64,000 bases of DNA from Cordylochernes scorpioides (lineage: Eukaryota > Arthropoda > Arachnida > Pseudoscorpiones > Chernetidae), in assembly GCA_030710605.1 (NCBI GenBank), contig CP092869.1, forward strand, positions 14,081,295 through 14,145,294. The letters are read 5' to 3'. Shown in pieces: positions 54,835-64,000 of the stretch. Each line of letters begins with the position of its first letter. Position 1 is the first letter of the stretch. A program made the translations under genes and the position numbers. The notes under the pieces were generated by a model. The model saw only the letters and a program-made list of their open reading frames with translations. It did no database searches and had not been told where the DNA came from.

Positions 54835-55339
54835 GTACGAGCTGTCCCAAGACCTGCTAGACAAGCAGGTGGAGATGCTAGAGCGGAAGTATGGTGGTGT
54901 ACGTGCACGCCATGCTGCTCTGACTATACAGAGAGCCTTCCGCAAATACTGCATGATGAAGAGGTTCAGGGACATTGCCAATGCCTCTAAGGGAGAGCGG
55001 AGGCTATCTCGCCGGCTGTTCTCCCAGGAAGGAAGCAGTCTGTTCAACAACGGGGAGAGCAGTCAGTCGTACCTGTACCGTGAGCTGGGAGAGAGCCGCA
55101 CTGTGGTGGCCACCCGCTCCTCTGAGGCAAGGCGCCACCTGGAGATCAAGATCTCCAAGACCACTCTCACTACCACCACCAACGGCCATTACTCCCCACG
55201 TCCCTCCATGCTGGCGCACCACCCCTGCCACTGGACAGCCTCTCCGCCACCCCTACGGACCCCCAACTCCCCCTCTTCTCCACCCCATCTGCTTAGTCCG
55301 GCCCTCACCCGGGACTCCATCTCCTCCGAAGACAGCTCA
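54835..55339 (+). CDS. IQSEC: IQSEC/schizo-loner Arf-GEF, IQ-motif exon
   Basis: This internal exon is 505 nt long, with acceptor GGCTGTCCAG before 54835 and donor GTAAGT at 55340. It enters in phase 2 and leaves in phase 0. It opens with YELSQDL followed by [13 protein letters not shown], the hallmark of the IQSEC family. Next comes an IQ motif ([15 protein letters not shown]), which in this family binds calmodulin. The remainder is low-complexity Ser/Pro/Thr-rich linker (for example [14 protein letters not shown]) and ends SISSEDSS. The catalytic SEC7 domain and the PH domain are not in the window and should lie 3' of 64 kb. The frame stays open past the donor to 55492, but that extension is repeat sequence (see 55405-55700) and is not family-like. 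The GC content and codon use stand out sharply from the AT-rich flanks. Confidence 0.9.
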
Positions 55340-55404
55340 GTAAGTCCATCACACTTCACTTTGCATAACAACCTCTTTCCTCCTATTCCATACCTAATGA
55401 AGAG

Positions 55405-55705
55405 AATTTGGTTTGTTGTTGTGTCCAATGAAGAGCCCAGATGTCTCTATACATCTCTATCACAGCAGTCATTCTCTATCTTGGGTGTGTAAAGTTGCTG
55501 TTCTGGGTCTATGTCAATTTTCTGTTGTTGTCGTGTCCAATGAAGAGCCTCAGATGTCTCCATACATCTCTATCACAGCAGTCGCAATGTCCTCTATCTT
55601 GGGTGTGTAAAGCTGCTGTTCTGGGTCCATGTCAATTTTCTGTTGTTGTTGTGTCCAATGAAGAACCTCAAATGTCCCAAACATCTCTATCACAACAGTG
55701 TCAAG
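55405..55705. repeat. Tandem repeat, ~118-bp unit, ~2.5 copies
   Basis: Units contain TGTCCAATGAAGAGCC, CATCTCTATCACAGCAGTC, CTATCTTGGGTGTGTAAAG and CTGGGTCTATGTCAATTTTC. They start just after the donor of the IQ-motif exon. An inverted dispersed copy is at 30998-31150. Confidence 0.85.
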
Positions 55706-55879
55706 GCTGTTGGAGGTATATACAGTAGCTGGGAGGAGAAAGAAAGAGAGAATATAATACTCTGTATAGGAATTATGATTATCATAAGTCTTAAGTGATG
55801 TGATATTTTCACACAGCCAACCTTATTGTCACAACAAATTCTACACCTTCAGCCTTCTTTACATCATTATGATGTTGTA

Positions 55880-55952
55880 TCAACTCTAGTACCATGAACT
55901 CATGGAATTCATGTAATCTTTACACAAGGGGATAAGAAACAACAGCAACATG
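55880..55952 (+). mobile_element. LINE tail fragment (same family as 58085-58373)
   Basis: It holds ATGAACTCATGGAATTCATG and ACACAAGGGGATAAGAAAC, the terminal ~70 nt of that LINE. Confidence 0.65.
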
Positions 55953-56970
55953 ATGTTGTATCTAGAGGTTGTTGATTGGATTCAAATTTTTATTGTCTTT
56001 TAACATTCCCCCTGTTATTCATTGAAATATTGATTAAAACACACACAACATAAAAGAGATAATATGAATATATTTGGCGTCATATATAGATTAAAATATC
56101 TTGATATTCTATTTTATTATTGTTCTCTAATATTAAAAAAAATAAATAAATAACACACAAATAAAATAAACTCTATGAATTCTTATATTAAAATAAAATA
56201 TTTATTTTTGACCATCCCAAGCTCTTGTTTACTCATTTTCCCCCCTCATTTCAATTCAATTTATTTTTTTTTTTGCATTGTTTGTTTATTTTGATTTTAA
56301 AAATAATAATAATTCTGATCTATTAGGCTTATTATTTACAATACATTTTCTCTTATCATTTTTTTTTCTGCCAAATGTTTCTATTTTATCAAGTCATTCA
56401 AACATTTCATCTCATACTTGAAAAAAAAAAGCAAGTAATTAAAATGCATGCTCACTGCTAACAGTAAAAAAACAAAAAAAAATCTTGACTCTAGACCATA
56501 GGGAATGGGCAATGTACCATCATCCCATCATGCTGCTGTCTATGAAGAGGTGGGATTTGCATTAGCTAAAGGATGTGATTGCATTTAAAGAAGAATCTTG
56601 GATCCCAACCAACATTTTGAGGTAAATGACTGGCAAACAACCTAGGAAGTCTTTCTAACTTTCTGTTTTTAAAACTGCCACCTTCAGCCAGTTTTTTTTT
56701 CTTTCCTTTTAGAGATAAAGAGACATTCTTTCTTTTTTTCCCCTCATTCTTATTTTAAATAATCACAAAAGTCTCTTTTTCTTCATTTCTAATACTACCA
56801 TTTCTTATCACTTTCTTCAAAATTTATTTTATATAAACATTTTGCTGTATTTTCTCAACTTCTTGAAATAGAGGAGAGAAAGCTTCAGATCCTGATTTCT
56901 TTAAAATAGAATCTTCAAGTGATAGCATCATCATTGATATTCACTTTGGAATTCTTCAGCTCATAGGAAA

Positions 56971-57048
56971 AATAACTTCTTAGGTCCATTGAAATCTATA
57001 AAATGTTTATAAACATTTTATAGCCTTAAATGGACCTGAGAAGTTATA
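56971..57048. repeat. Palindrome, ~35-bp arms
   Basis: AACTTCTTAGGTCCATT, ATAAAATGTTTATAAACATT and AATGGACCTGAGAAGTT form a hairpin with little loop and few mismatches. Confidence 0.82.
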
Positions 57049-57067
57049 TAAACATTTTGTTTTTCTC

Positions 57068-57185
57068 TCTCTAGACTTATGATAAGACACAATTTGGATT
57101 ATAGATTCTAAACACAAGGTAATAAGACCAAATCCAAATAAGTAAACATTCTTTATTTAGATTTGTTCTTATTACCTTGTCTCTA
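57068..57185. mobile_element. Inverted-repeat family T, short palindrome
   Basis: GATAAGACACAATTTGGATT to CAAATAAGTAAACATTCTTT, then TATTTAGATTTGTTCTTATT. The centre is missing. Confidence 0.7.
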
Positions 57186-57779
57186 GACTTATGTTGTATT
57201 TATTTACACATAGAGATATTCTTTACTCTTCTTTTCTTTTCTTCTTTCAAGTAATCACAGAAGTGTCTTTCTTTTACTCTAGTTATAACACTAATACTTC
57301 CATTAAAATTTGTTTGATATAAACATGTTGTGTTTCTCTATTGACTTATTTTCTATTTATTTACACACACACACATATAGAAATATTCTTTCTCTTCTTT
57401 TTCCACCCTCTTCTTTCAAATAATCAAATAAGTCTTTCTTTTACTCCAGTTTTTTCTAATACAAGCATTTCTTATCACTTCCTTCAAAATTTGTTTGATT
57501 TAAACATTTTGTGTTTATCTCTAGATTCTCTATGTTCTATTTATTTACATATTTCCGCTAATTATTCACTTCATTCATTTGGCCAGGAATTTATCTCTTA
57601 ATGTTTGTTGATATTTAAGTGTATGCCATGATTTCCTCTTTTTTTTTTTTTTAGAATCATCTGTATTTTCCAGGATGGATCTCAGTGGTAGTACATAGCT
57701 TCAGAGCTGATCTATCTCACTCGCTATCTTTGAAAGGATTTATTCATCTATTTTTTTTTTTTACTGGCAATATGTAGCA

Positions 57780-57958
57780 CAATAGAATCTCCATGAGAGG
57801 ACACTCACGCTAGCGGACACCTCTCTACAAAGGACAGTCTTCATTTGTTAAATTACCAATTTTTAAAATTTAGCAACTCTCCGATAAGAAGACATCTCTC
57901 CCTAAAGAACATTTTGGCTCTGTAATTAGGTGTTGTTCTTTACAGGGAGTTTCTACTG
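57780..57958. mobile_element. pogo-like MITE, family 2, diverged copy
   Basis: The body carries TAGCGGACACCTCTCTAC, TTTAGCAACTCTCCG and GGAGTTTCTACTG then TA. The left end has lost its CAGTAGAACC. Confidence 0.75.
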
Positions 57959-58084
57959 TATATAGATATAGTGTATATTTACTGTATTAAAGATATTAGA
58001 GTATTATATTTACTGTATATGATATACTGTATTATTGTTATATATAGTATTTGAGAGAGAGATGAGTTGTGTGTTCGATGTATT

Positions 58085-58373
58085 TCTTGTTGTTTCTTAT
58101 CCCCTTGTGTAAAGATTACACGAATTCCATGAGTTCATGCTCCTCGAGCTGTTTTATGATGAGCAGCGGCCTCTCCCAAAGGTCCTGTTTAGTGCATCTA
58201 ATGCAAGCCAAAATGTGTTCTGGAGCTGAAGGTGCCAAGCTACCTTTTGGGCAAGTGGGGTAGATTTTGTTATTATTTTCTATCTTCAATGGCTTGAGAT
58301 GGCCTGTTCTGAATCTTGTTAGTGTTGTTTGATGCTGTCTATTTCTGAGGTTCAGAGCTCCTCCTGGATCCAC
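58085..58373 (-). mobile_element. Second LINE 3' end (related, different family)
   Basis: A frame of 85 codons ends at 58116. It reads RFRTGHLKPL, the Cys-His motif CPKGSLAPSAPEHILAC (second Cys replaced by Gly) and ELMEFV. The UTR ends CACAAGGGGATAAGAAACAAC. A second copy of this tail lies at 55885-55950 on the + strand. Confidence 0.7.
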
Positions 58374-58559
58374 TCCACTGTACCAACTGTGCTTAGGTGG
58401 GATCCTCCAGTTCTTGTTTATTTTTGTTATGGCTACTGTTTCTTTCTTTCTTGAGATGTAACTCGGACTCTTTTTGAGTGGATTAGGTTAGGGTAAATAG
58501 GCTAAATCATCTAGTACTCCTCTCTGATACAGTCAGTCATTATATAACACCACTTCACC

Positions 58560-58925
58560 ATGATAAGGCACAATTTGGATTATAGATTATAAAATACAAG
58601 GTAATCAGACCAAATCCAAATAAATATATATAGTGTGTGACATTTCTGTAACAGCGTTGTTACTGAATACTGTCTTCATCTTCTTCTTTCTTATCTCCAC
58701 CCAATCATATTAGGGTATTAAGTTTGTAGAACTTGAGACTTGACAACCATTATGATTGAGTGAAAGTAGAATGCATCTGCCTTTGTCATCAAGACTGGGA
58801 GCACTATTTTTTTTCTGATGATGGTGAAAATGCTGTTGCTGAAACGTCACACACTATTAAATTATTTGGATTAGGTCTTATTTTCTTGTATTATAATTTA
58901 TAATCCAAATTGTGCTTTATCATAA
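58560..58925. mobile_element. Inverted-repeat family T, arms separated by LINE tail
   Basis: The left arm is 58561-58670 and the right arm 58808-58925. A LINE/family F tail (TTCTTATCTCCACCCAATC, CATCAAGACTGGGAGCAC) lies between them. Confidence 0.7.
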
Positions 58926-58996
58926 GGTCTTTATAAAATGGTTAGATGTATCCAAAGAGAATGAGATGATACTTTTGTTTATCCAAGATCAAGATA

Positions 58997-59123
58997 TTAT
59001 CTTGTTCTAAGATCTCTTTGTGACATCTCATTATGTGCTCCACTGGTATATTTGGTTGTCATCTCAATGTACTCTTCAAGTAGTTCTCTGATACCATCAG
59101 AAGGAGGAGGATGCTTTAGCTGT
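58997..59123 (-). CDS. Candidate terminal exon, unknown protein
   Basis: On the - strand an acceptor (TTTTTCTTCTTCCTAG) precedes 59123. One base plus 41 codons then run to a TAA at 58997: QLKHPPPSDGIRELLEEY, IEMTTKYTSGAHNEMSQRD and LRTR. The composition is protein-like and unlike the surrounding repeats. Its entry phase (one base to complete a codon) fits the donor at 59836 on the same strand. I do not recognise the protein. It would be a gene nested antisense in the IQSEC downstream intron, or a pseudogene. Confidence 0.35.
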
Positions 59124-59199
59124 CTAGGAAGAAGAAAAAGAAAGTCACAAGTGAGGATAAATTAGTGAAATATTTCAGTATTAGTGAACCAACCTTCTC

Positions 59200-59780
59200 T
59201 CTTTGTCTGAAGATGGTAACAACGCTGTTACCGAAACGTCACACACTATTTATTTATTTTGATTTGGTCTTATTACCTTGTGTTTATAACCTCCTTAATT
59301 GATAAAGCACAATTTGGATTATAGATACAAGAGAATAAGACCTAATCCAAAGTGACATTTCAGTAACAGCATTGTTACCATCATCAGACAAAAGATTTTG
59401 TCTGAATAATTGTCTGATGATGGTAACAATGCTGTTACCGAAACGTCACACACTATTAAATTATTTGGATTATGTCTTATTTACCTTGAACCTCCTAAAT
59501 TGTAACTCTTTTTTTTTTTTTTTTTAACATAGGGTAATAAGACCCAAATTCAAATAAATAGTGAGTGATGTTTCAGAAAGGTCAATATGATAAGGCACAA
59601 TTTGGATTATAGATTATAAACACAAGGTAATAAGACCAAATCCAAATAAATAAATAAGTGTGTGACGTTTCAGTAACAGTGTTGTTTCCATCTTCAGACA
59701 AAAGTACCATTAACCTGTTACCAAAACGTCACACACTATTTATTTATTTGGATTTGGTCTTATTACCTTGTGAAAGGTAA
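59200..59780. mobile_element. Inverted-repeat family T cluster
   Basis: A right half at 59205-59290, a palindrome at 59302-59492 and another at 59588-59776 with CAAAAGTACCATTAACCTGT at its centre. Three copies lie within 580 bp. Confidence 0.75.
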
Positions 59781-59835
59781 ATAGAAAAATAAGTTCATTG
59801 ATACTAAGAGTGAACACTCAGTATTTTGTACTTAC

Positions 59836-59936
59836 ACATCCCCTATAGACTTGACACAGTAGCCATGGAAGAATGTAAACAACAGTTGGGGAATGTGTGA
59901 TACCAACGGTTTATCAGCAAAATGACAAGAAATAGG
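59836..59936 (-). CDS. Candidate exon upstream of 58997-59123, unknown protein
   Basis: The - strand frame reads ISCHFADKPLVSHIPQLL and FTFFHGYCVKSIGD, ending GT| before a donor GTAAGTAC at 59835. The join completes a Val codon and continues into QLKHPPP. The 5' edge is not clear: a stop lies ~25 nt beyond 59936 in this frame. A neighbouring frame (59942-60100) also looks protein-like (KEISRKPAIGLSSIKML), so a missed splice or an old frameshift is possible. Confidence 0.3.
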
Positions 59937-60099
59937 TTGCATCAGGCCACCATTTCACACTGTTCTGTGCAATACTCTTCAGTTGTTACCTCCATTATCA
60001 ACATTTTTATCGATGACAATCCAATTGCAGGCTTTCTAGATATCTCTTTCCCACTTGGATTATGTGGGGGCACAAAGGTAACAGTTCTCACTCTCTCTT

Positions 60100-60405
60100 C
60101 TAACTCCGCCTTTGCCGGTCCCAAGCCCGGATGAAAACAGAGGAGGGGGAGCAGTAACAAGCTCACTAAAATACCTGGGCTCAGCTGGCCATGCTGATAG
60201 TACCCTGTAAGGGCTTCTAATCCAGGGATACAGGATGAGCAGTGTTTGTACTCCATGTTAGGAGCAGCTGCACATAGCATCTGTTCCTCATGTCAGAGGC
60301 GGCCATTTCTTTTGGAGCTGAGTCAGCCTGCCACTAAGTAGTGTTCCCAGTCTTAATGACAAAGGCATTCTACTTCACCCAGTGTGGAGATAAGAAAGAA
60401 GAAGA
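60100..60405 (+). mobile_element. SINE-like retroposon family F
   Basis: A + orientation copy from AACTCCGCCTTTGCCGG to GTGGAGATAAGAAAGAAG, with an internal deletion in the shared tail (CACCCAGTGTGGAG). Confidence 0.75.
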
Positions 60406-60474
60406 CACTCTTCTATAACTGGCTCCTGTCTTTGTTAAACCTCCTGCCAACAGCCAGAAACATGTACGTGGTTA

Positions 60475-60620
60475 GCTTTTCTTGATTAATCAAGAATGGG
60501 TATTTGGCCAATTCTGGAATAATTAAAATTCAACGAGAATAGTTGATATTTATTCCGATAGATGGCGCAAGCCATCAGCAACTTTCAGTTGCACGATAAG
60601 GAGATGCCTTTTTCATAATT
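60475..60620. mobile_element. Foldback element family C, diverged copy
   Basis: It keeps GGTTAGCTTTTCTTGATTAA, GTATTTGGCCAA, GATAGATGGCGC and GATGCCTTTTTCATA in the same order as the complete copy. Confidence 0.6.
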
Positions 60621-60677
60621 TGTGGAACTCGTTGTGTATTTATCAATTTAAAGTGTGTAGAACTCTTATGAGATTCT

Positions 60678-60905
60678 GTGATAAGGCACAATTTGGATTA
60701 TAAACATAAGGTAATAAGACCAAATCCAAATAAATAAATAGTGTGTGACGTTTCGGTAACAGCGTTGTTACCATCTTCAGACAAAAGTACTGAATGAGAA
60801 ATTTTACCACAGCATGCTACTTTTGTCTGAAGATGGTAACAACGCTGTTACCGAAATGTCACACACTATTTATTTATTTGGATTTGGTCTTATTACCTTG
60901 TTTTA
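60678..60905. mobile_element. Inverted-repeat family T copy
   Basis: The arms meet at TTTTACCACAGCATGCTACT. The left arm begins GATAAGGCACAATTTGG; the right arm ends CTTATTACCTTG and lacks the last ~35 bp. Confidence 0.85.
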
Positions 60906-60932
60906 GTGTGTAGAACTCTTATGAGATTCATT

Positions 60933-61208
60933 GATAAGGCACAATTTGGATTATAAACATAAGGTGATAAGACGAGATAAGAAAGAAAGAAAGAAAGAGG
61001 TAATAAGACCAAATCCAAATAAATAAATAGTGTGTGACGTTTCGGTAACAGCGTTGTTACCATCTTCAAACAAAAGTACTGACAGTACAGTAATTTTGTC
61101 TGAAGATGGTAACAACGCTGTTACCGAAACGTCACACACTATTTATTTATTTGGATTTGGTCTTATTACCTTGTGTTTATAATCTATAATCCAAATTGTG
61201 CCTTATCA
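60933..61208. mobile_element. Inverted-repeat family T copy with purine-rich insert
   Basis: A complete palindrome TGATAAGGCACAATTTGG ... CCAAATTGTGCCTTATCA. The left arm carries a ~34-bp insert (GAGATAAGAAAGAAAGAAAG) at 60968-60998, apparently the partner LINE's tail. The central CCACAGCATG segment is deleted. Confidence 0.85.
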
Positions 61209-61719
61209 TTTTCACAAATAAATTAAACTTCTACTGTTCTTACTACGATAAAAAAATATTGGGAGGGCTTGTCTCATCATTGAAGCATTTAATTCCAATT
61301 TCCCAGCAGGGAACACCAGCTGAACCAGCCAAGTAAGACTTGTTGTTGTTTTACTTCCTCCCTTGTCTGAACACTGACAATTCCCTTGTTGTTTTTTTGT
61401 CTTGTGTGAAGTAAACATAATTAAATCTCTCCTTTGAGAACAATACAAATTAACTTGGCGAGAAATGTTTGGAGTGAAATTGGCCCTTCTTGTTTTTTGT
61501 TTAATTAGTTTTTATTGTTATCAAGCGTCTCCTGTATTGTATTGTGTGTACTGTAAGAACTTCTTTTTCTCTCTGTCTCTCACAAGTCTACATCGATGTC
61601 GCAGTAGAACCTCTTTTAAGAAACTGTCTGGAGAGATTATACCATGGTTTCAAGGGGATTGGTAAAAGATAGGTACACACTGCCACTTTTTGATAACCAA
61701 GTTTCAGAATTGAATAGAT

Positions 61720-61882
61720 GCTTATCCCTAGTACACGTGGTACAGGCCATGATAATCATGGTGGGTAGAAGGTGACTGCTTTTACTGTAAGTGCACCACA
61801 TGTCTACACACGTGAAAAGCAGTTGGACTTTGCACTTACCAATGTGCCAGAGCCTCGTTTGGTTACTTGCACTCGCTGGTTT
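61720..61882 (-). mobile_element. SINE family E, partial
   Basis: It comprises GCTTATCCCTAGTACACG through TTGCACTCGCTGG in reverse orientation. The tRNA-derived head is absent. Confidence 0.8.
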
Positions 61883-61904
61883 GAATTGAATTGATGAGAA
61901 TTGA

Positions 61905-62430
61905 ATAGATGGATTGGATTAATAAATAATGTGTGATGTTTTGGTAACAGTCTTCTTCTTCTTTCTTATCTCCACTCATAATAAGAAAATAAGACTTAAT
62001 CTCTCCAAATAAATTAATAGTGTGTGACGTTTCGGTAACAGCATTGTTACCATAATCAGACAAAAGAATAAATGAGAAAAGCATATCACAGCATGTTCTT
62101 AAATAGTACTGTTATCAAGTGTGTAAACAAGATAGCATAAAGAAAAAAAAGTTTGTCTGATGGTAACAATGCTGTTACCGAAACGTCGCACACTATTTAT
62201 TTGGATTAGGTCTTATTACCTTGTAGCTATAATCTATAAACTAAATTGTGATTTATCAAAATGCATTATGATAAGGCACAATTTGGATTATAGATTATAA
62301 ACACAAGGTAATAAGACCAAATCCAAATAAATAAATAGTGTGTGATATTTCGGTAACAGCATTGTTACCATCATCAGACAAAAGTACTAAATCTCATTAC
62401 CTTGGTACCTAGGTCTTATTACCTTGTTGT
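61905..62430. mobile_element. Inverted-repeat family T cluster
   Basis: One copy at 61975-62255 (centre TAAATAGTACTGTTATCAAG) and a second at 62268-62425 whose right arm is mostly deleted. Confidence 0.75.
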
Positions 62431-62801
62431 CAAAATGCATTGTTTTAATGCATTTTTAAAGGGAGAGGTACCTATCTTGGTATAGTGTTTACATATAGTA
62501 TCTATCGAAGCTAAAGTACGGAGTATGCCCAGAGACAATAGTACTTGCCCAACAACCTCGTCTAATGACTCCACTGATTGATGAACCACTCTGATTGGTT
62601 AATGAGGAAGTGCTTGTCTATTGGCTGAATCCATTCTGTTCTTCCTCTCGCGTGGCAACTTTTGTGTCAAGTGTAAACCAGTGTCTACAGAGCATTGCTT
62701 CTACAACAGATGGTGATACATCAAGGCAGGTTACAAACACAAGGTAATAAGACCTAATCCAAATAAATAGTGTGTGACGTTTCTTTTACACCGTTGTTAC
62801 T

Positions 62802-63272
62802 CACAAATTACAAAACTATTTTAGACGCGTAATATTCTTTTTTAAAATGCTAAAAATGAAGAGAAAAAGTTTTCTTTATTAAAATATATATTTAAAATAT
62901 ATTTTAATAAAGAAAACTTTTTCTCTTCATTTTTAGCATTTTATAAGCCATTAAAGAGAAATTTCGTGATTTTCGTTTTAATATTCTTTTTAAAATAAAA
63001 CAATTTCTACTGCCCTTACTGCAATGGAAAAATTAAAGGGAGGGTCTGGCTCATCAGCGGTGAACCCTCCCAGCGGTTTTGCCAGTTTAATCTACTATTT
63101 TATTATATTGTTAGATTAAACTGGCGAAACCACTGGGAGGGTTCACCACTGATGAGCCAGGCCCTCCCTTTAATTTTTCCATTGCAGTAAGGGCAGTAGA
63201 AATTGTTTTATTTTAAAAAGAATATTACGCGTCTAAAATAGTTTTGTAATTTGATAACAGATGGCGCGCTAG
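62802..63272. mobile_element. Family B element, 471-bp palindrome with 15-bp direct repeats
   Basis: Two ~165-bp arms in head-to-head orientation meet at 63098-63112 (GCCAGTTTAATCTAC..TTAGATTAAACTGGC). The right arm keeps CTGGCGAAAC and CTGATGAGCCAG. The left arm has CAAAAC in place of CGAAAC. TACACCGTTGTTACT flanks the element at 62787-62801 and 63273-63287. The host is an inverted-repeat family T copy that continues on both sides. The left arm is itself interrupted at 62842-62978. Confidence 0.85.
62842..62978. mobile_element. Small palindromic insertion inside the family B left arm
   Basis: A 137-bp segment flanked by TAATATTCTTTT (62830-62841 and 62979-62990). Most of it is a near-perfect palindrome with arms of ~46 nt (AAATGCTAAAAATGAAGAG ... 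CTCTTCATTTTTAGCATTT). The right arm of family B lacks it, so it is younger than the inverted duplication. Confidence 0.8.
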
Positions 63273-63549
63273 TACACCGTTGTTACTATCTTCAGACAAA
63301 AGTACTGAATGAAGTTCAGATGTTCATTCAGTACTTTTGTCTGAAGATGGTAACAATGCTGTTACCTAAACTATGTTACCACACTATTTATTATTTATTT
63401 GATTTTGGTCTTATTACCTTGTGTTTATAATCTATAATCCAAAATAGACAAAAGTACAAAGTCTAAAATGGGATAAAATTGAGAATTCTGAACTTGTAGA
63501 ACATAAAAAAATCACAGGGCATAATTTCAATCTAAAAGAAATAAAGATA

Positions 63550-63727
63550 CAGTAGAACCTCCCTGTAAAGGACAACACCTAATTGCAAAGCCAAAGTGTC
63601 CTTTAGGAAGAGGTGTTCTCCTACTGGAGAGTTGCTAAATAGTAAAAATGGTAATTTTGCAAATGAAAACTGTCCTTTGTGGAGAGGTGTCTTCTAGTGT
63701 GGGGTCTGCTAAAGGGAGGTTCTACTG
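63550..63727. mobile_element. pogo/Tigger-like MITE, family 2 (178 bp)
   Basis: The left end is CAGTAGAACCTCCCTGTAAA and the right end is GGGAGGTTCTACTG, each next to TA. The interior reads AGTGTCCTTTAGG, GAGAGTTGCTAAATAG and GAGAGGTGTC. It is the most complete copy in the window and serves as reference for the others. Confidence 0.87.
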
Positions 63728-64000
63728 TACTAGATTATGAGAAAAAATGCTTAAAGAGACAATTTAAAAAAAGCCTTAAAATATGCAAAAATTAATTGTT
63801 GCATATTTTATCGATAGATGGCAATTAAAATTTTAAAAAAAGCCTCTATCATTCAAAATAAAATGTGCTACAATTAACAGAATGGAAGAAAGAGGAAATA
63901 TCAATGATATTTACAGAAACACTCTCAATTATATTATAAAACAAGGTAATAAGACCAAATCCAAATAAATAAATAGTGTGTGACGTTTCAGCGTTGTTAC

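Larger units (their letters stand above)
55715..57055. other. AT-rich intronic sequence
   Basis: Apart from the LINE tail at 55880-55952 and the palindrome at 56971-57048 nothing is recognised. It is probably part of the next IQSEC intron. Confidence 0.5.
62735..63445. mobile_element. Inverted-repeat family T copy hosting family B palindrome
   Basis: The left arm is 62735-62801. After the 471-bp family B insertion it resumes at 63288 (ATCTTCAGACAAAAGTACTG), and the right arm ends near 63440. A further left arm starts at 63940 and runs off the window. Confidence 0.8.

Noticed and set aside
54715-55050. 111-codon - strand frame opposite the IQ-motif exon
   Set aside because: Shadow of the IQSEC coding exon; no independent support.
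55340-55492. Extension of the IQSEC frame beyond 55339
   Set aside because: A consensus GTAAGT lies at 55340 and the extension is repeat-derived.

Overview
The window is eukaryotic nuclear DNA from an invertebrate, most likely an arthropod. The evidence is AT-rich sequence with spliced exons, dense DNA transposons, minisatellites, tRNA-derived SINEs and an R1-clade LINE. Arachnid-like LINE tails (ending GGAGATAAGAAAGAAG, or AATAAAGGnTTTTGTTGTTG) hint at a chelicerate, but the species cannot be fixed from the sequence. There is no bacterial-style gene layout, and almost all open frames are repeat artefacts.

One cellular gene is recognisable. Two consecutive + strand exons (40360-40536 and 54835-55339) encode the N-terminal part of an IQSEC / schizo-loner Arf guanine-nucleotide exchange factor, including its IQ motif. 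Both splice junctions agree in phase (2 to 2) across a 14.3-kb intron. The SEC7 and PH exons must lie beyond 64 kb, and no exon 5' of 40360 was recognised. Weaker exon-like blocks lie on the - strand at 28068-28141 and at 58997-59123 plus 59836-59936.

From 0 to 33 kb the window is mainly minisatellites and satellites (2.3-2.8, 3.4-4.5, 5.2-5.8, 6.3-6.9, 8.2-8.5, 10.0-10.6, 12.2-12.6, 14.2-15.5, 16.7-17.4, 17.5-19.5, 21.6-23.1 and 31.6-32.7 kb), interleaved with hAT, mariner and pogo/Tigger-like MITEs, SINEs and LINE ends. From 33 to 39 kb it is AT-rich and mostly featureless. From 39 to 64 kb, the IQSEC introns, it holds an R1-clade retrotransposon with two open frames (about 41.9-46.2 kb, antisense to the gene), a non-autonomous Helitron, two SINE families, Penelope-like fragments and more than 20 copies of an inverted-repeat family. 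Several insertions can be dated relative to each other through target-site duplications or empty sites inside the window.

The most unusual signal is a repeat family (copies near 12.17, 20.49, 28.47 and 63.0-63.2 kb) that carries all three conserved hammerhead-ribozyme blocks (GGUC, CUGAUGAG, CGAAAC) with matching, partly covarying stems. The blocks are in an order that would need two kissing hairpins instead of the standard three-way junction. One copy is a 471-bp palindrome with 15-bp flanking direct repeats, and its arms start close to the predicted cleavage position. Penelope-like elements, a group known to carry hammerheads, also left protein remnants in the window (20990-21371 and 54198-54372).
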